A stretch of DNA of 13,499 nt, from positions 1-13,499 of the forward strand of contig CADBMG010000137.1 in the NCBI GenBank assembly GCA_902795745.1, in the 5' to 3' direction. Positions 11,364-13,499 of the stretch are shown piece after piece; the stretch's first letter is position 1; every line of letters begins with the position of its first letter. The stretch comes from an uncultured Pseudomonadota bacterium (GTDB taxonomy: Bacteria; Pseudomonadota; Alphaproteobacteria; RF32; CAG-239). Made by a program: the position numbers and the translations under genes. Below the pieces are notes generated by a model. It was not told the origin of the DNA and made no database searches. It worked only from the letters and a program-made list of their open reading frames with translations.

Positions 11364-13499
11364 TTATAAGCTGGTACCGAAGTTAAGACGGAACACTTCT
11401 TTTTCATCATAGCGTTCTTTAACAATCGGGAAGCCGAAGTCGAGGTCGATTTTGCCCATTGGAGATAACCAGTCAAAACCGAAACCGACAGATTGTCTGA
11501 TTTTATCGGAGTAAAGTACCGGATGGTTAGGATCGTTTATGTTATCAGGTTTACCTAATGCACCTAAATCCCAAAATACACGACCTTTAACGCCCAGCTC
11601 GTCCAAACCAATCGGGAACAATGTTTCAACGCCGGAATACATCATCCAGTTACCGCCCAAAGCGTCTCTGGTTTGCGCATCTCTGGCACCAATACCGGCA
11701 AACTCAAAACCACGCAGATTTTGACCACCTAAATAAAAACGGTCGAACAAGCGAACATCTTTGCCGCCATAACCGGCAATATAGCCACCGGTTGCAAACA
11801 CTTTAATGGTAAAGAAGTCGGCAATGGTATGGAACTTGTAAGCTTTGGCTTCAAATTTGTTATATTTGTTATTTCCTCCGGCACCGGCAATATCATGACC
11901 GAGCGAAAGGAAATAGCCTTCTTTGGTGTTGTAAGCATTATCACGCTTATCATAAACCAAGGTCTGACCAAAAGCCGAAGTTGTGGTCTTACCTTGCTCT
12001 TTTTTAATGAAATACGATGCATCGTCTTTAACATTGCGAATTTCGTTTTCACTTAAAGTATAACGAACATAGTGACCAAAGTCGTCAGTATAGTTCCACC
12101 CCATACGCAAGCGTCCGCCGTACGTCGATGTATCATAAGAAGCCTCATCCTCATAATCTTGTTCCTGCATAAATATATCTGCACCGGCACTTAAGCGACG
12201 ATCCAAGAAATATGGTTCGGTAAAGCTCAAATTAACATCACGTGTTCTTTGTGAAATACCAAAGTTAATACCGGCTTGCTGACCTTTTCCGCGGAAATTG
12301 TTTTCCGTTACACCGGCACGCAACAAAGCACCATTGGTTGTTGAATAACCGACACCGACATTAAAATATCCGGTCGATTTTTCTTCAACTTTAACATCTA
12401 AGTTAGCCTTATCCGGTGCTGTTTGCGATGTTTCAATATCTACCTTGCTGAAATAATTTAAGTTTTCAACATTGCGGCGCGAATCGCGAATCTTTGAAAA
12501 ATTCATGGCATCGCCCTCAGCTACACGGAACTCACGACGGATCACTTCATCAAGCGTGCGATCATTACCGGTGATATTAATACGGTCAATAAAAATACGA
12601 TCTCCCTCATAAATATTGAAGATAATATCAACTTTGTTGTTTTCCGCATCGCGAACCAATTCCGGTTCAACGTTAACGAAAGCCACACCGCGCTTGCCCA
12701 AATAATCGGTCATTTGTGTCACGGTTTTTTCTACATCGCTTTGTTTGTACCAATCACCTTCGTCAACTTCAATTTCGCCGTACAAATCATCTGCATTAAC
12801 GCTGTCCATGTGTGACTTAACACTAACATTTCTGACCTCATAACGCGGACCTTCTTCCAAAGAATACGTCAAAATAAACGACTTTTTATCTGCACTAAGT
12901 TCGGCAACCGCAGATTTTACCGCAAAGTCGGCATAACCGCGGTCAGTATAAAAGCGACGCAACAGTTCTTTATCATATTCCATTTTTTCGGCATCGTAAT
13001 TATCTTTTTTACTGAAAATACGGTACCAACGGCTTTCTTTGCTCATAATTTCTTCTTGCAAATCAGAACCAGAATAGTGCGTATTGCCTAAAAAGTTAAT
13101 TTTATCGATTTTAGCTGTTGCCCCTTCATCGATTTCATAAATCAAATCAACGCGGTTCTCGTCGCGTTCAATAATTTTAGGCTCAACCGTTACCGTATAA
13201 CGACCTGTTTTACGATACACGTCCAAAATGCGTTGAACATCTTGCTGTACCTTAGCTTTTTCGTAAATCGAACGAGGACCTAATTGCACCTCTTTTTCTA
13301 AGATTTTATCATCAATCTTGTCGTTGCCGTCGAATGCACGTTTGCCGATAATCGGGTTTTCCACCACAGTTACCTTCAGCACATCTCCAGCCGTATCAAA
13401 ATTGATATCGCTGAACAATCCCGTTTCATATAAGCGCTTAAACGAATCGTTTAGCAAATCTTGTGAAACATTACTGTTTTGCGGCAGGTTCAAATAAGA
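11364..13499 (-). CDS. bamA: Outer membrane protein assembly factor BamA, 5' end outside window
   Basis: 711 residues are visible; the signal peptide and start of POTRA1 lie beyond the right edge. The frame is open to the edge (SYLNLPQNSNVSQD...), so an internal TTG at 13493 is not the start. Four and a half POTRA domains are recognisable, with phrases such as KRLYETGLFSDI, FLGNTHYSGSDL, FYTDRGYADF and NYFSKVDI. From about residue 350 (GYFNVGVGYSTTNGAL) comes the 16-strand barrel, with FTEPYFLDRR and the conserved lid-loop LRGFEF. BamA folds and inserts beta-barrel proteins into the outer membrane. The C-terminal strand ends FRLNFGTSL: the last residue is Leu rather than the usual aromatic. 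It is the first visible gene of the operon bamA-lpxD-fabZ, 11 nt before lpxD. Confidence 0.96.
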   Translation of the reverse strand, partial: SYLNLPQNSNVSQDLLNDSFKRLYETGLFSDINFDTAGDVLKVTVVENPIIGKRAFDGNDKIDDKILEKEVQLGPRSIYEKAKVQQDVQRILDVYRKTGRYTVTVEPKIIERDENRVDLIYEIDEGATAKIDKINFLGNTHYSGSDLQEEIMSKESRWYRIFSKKDNYDAEKMEYDKELLRRFYTDRGYADFAVKSAVAELSADKKSFILTYSLEEGPRYEVRNVSVKSHMDSVNADDLYGEIEVDEGDWYKQSDVEKTVTQMTDYLGKRGVAFVNVEPELVRDAENNKVDIIFNIYEGDRIFIDRINITGNDRTLDEVIRREFRVAEGDAMNFSKIRDSRRNVENLNYFSKVDIETSQTAPDKANLDVKVEEKSTGYFNVGVGYSTTNGALLRAGVTENNFRGKGQQAGINFGISQRTRDVNLSFTEPYFLDRRLSAGADIFMQEQDYEDEASYDTSTYGGRLRMGWNYTDDFGHYVRYTLSENEIRNVKDDASYFIKKEQGKTTTSAFGQTLVYDKRDNAYNTKEGYFLSLGHDIAGAGGNNKYNKFEAKAYKFHTIADFFTIKVFATGGYIAGYGGKDVRLFDRFYLGGQNLRGFEFAGIGARDAQTRDALGGNWMMYSGVETLFPIGLDELGVKGRVFWDLGALGKPDNINDPNHPVLYSDKIRQSVGFGFDWLSPMGKIDLDFGFPIVKERYDEKEVFRLNFGTSL

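Larger units (their letters stand above)
350..13449 (+). repeat. Dispersed, strand-polar 7-mer CGAATCG (16 copies)
   Basis: Hand-counted plus-strand copies start at 350, 850, 1399, 1432, 1510, 1632, 1888, 3882, 5466, 5565, 6340, 6428, 6838, 6910, 12480 and 13443. No copy of the reverse complement CGATTCG was found on the plus strand. The six-base GAATCG occurs about 21 times against one CGATTC. With about 40% G+C, fewer than one CGAATCG per strand would be expected. Copies occur in plus-strand genes in two frames (Arg-Ile and Glu-Ser) and in minus-strand genes (as Asp-Ser). Confidence 0.7.

Overview
The window is an AT-rich stretch (roughly 40% G+C by eye) of a Gram-negative chromosome, most likely from an alphaproteobacterium. 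The evidence is the order mutM - small secreted protein - rpsT - dnaA, the alphaproteobacterial type of J-domain protein next to it, and outer-membrane assembly and lipid A genes (bamA, lpxD, fabZ). I cannot name the genus. Standard stop codons (TAA, TAG, TGA) are all used. No mobile element, CRISPR array, tRNA or rRNA gene was seen.

Layout. 1-577 is the 3' end of an unrecognised exported protein. It converges on a J-domain co-chaperone (574-1158, minus). Back-to-back promoters at 1185-1246 then serve the J-domain gene and a plus-strand set: mutM (DNA glycosylase), a small exported protein, rpsT (own promoter and terminator), a 455-bp leader rich in short repeats, dnaA, dnaN and recF. This is the replication-initiation cluster: initiator, sliding clamp and gap repair. 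gyrB, often next in such clusters, is absent; recF instead runs into a convergent A24-type prepilin peptidase homologue with a 6-nt overlap.

From 7250 on, every gene is on the minus strand. Reading in their own direction: bamA (5' end outside the window), lpxD and fabZ form one tight operon ended by a strong hairpin terminator; an orphan 126-aa gene has its own promoter and terminator; rplY (single-domain L25) and pth (peptidyl-tRNA hydrolase) form a translation operon with a hairpin leader; the A24 peptidase comes last. Between pth and the peptidase lies an unexplained 200-bp island with a good minus-strand promoter, stable hairpins and an open frame.

Most interesting signal: the 7-mer CGAATCG occurs 16 times on the plus strand and 0 times on the minus strand (hand count), in genes of both orientations. 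The same dipeptides (Glu-Ser, Arg-Ile) are spelled differently in plus- and minus-strand genes, so the polarity follows the chromosome strand rather than gene direction. This looks like a polar chromosome motif (KOPS-like or Chi-like) built around a GANTC core. Other points: a Fpg zinc finger whose fourth Cys is replaced by Leu, a short L25, and a one-residue-shorter DnaA box-recognition loop.
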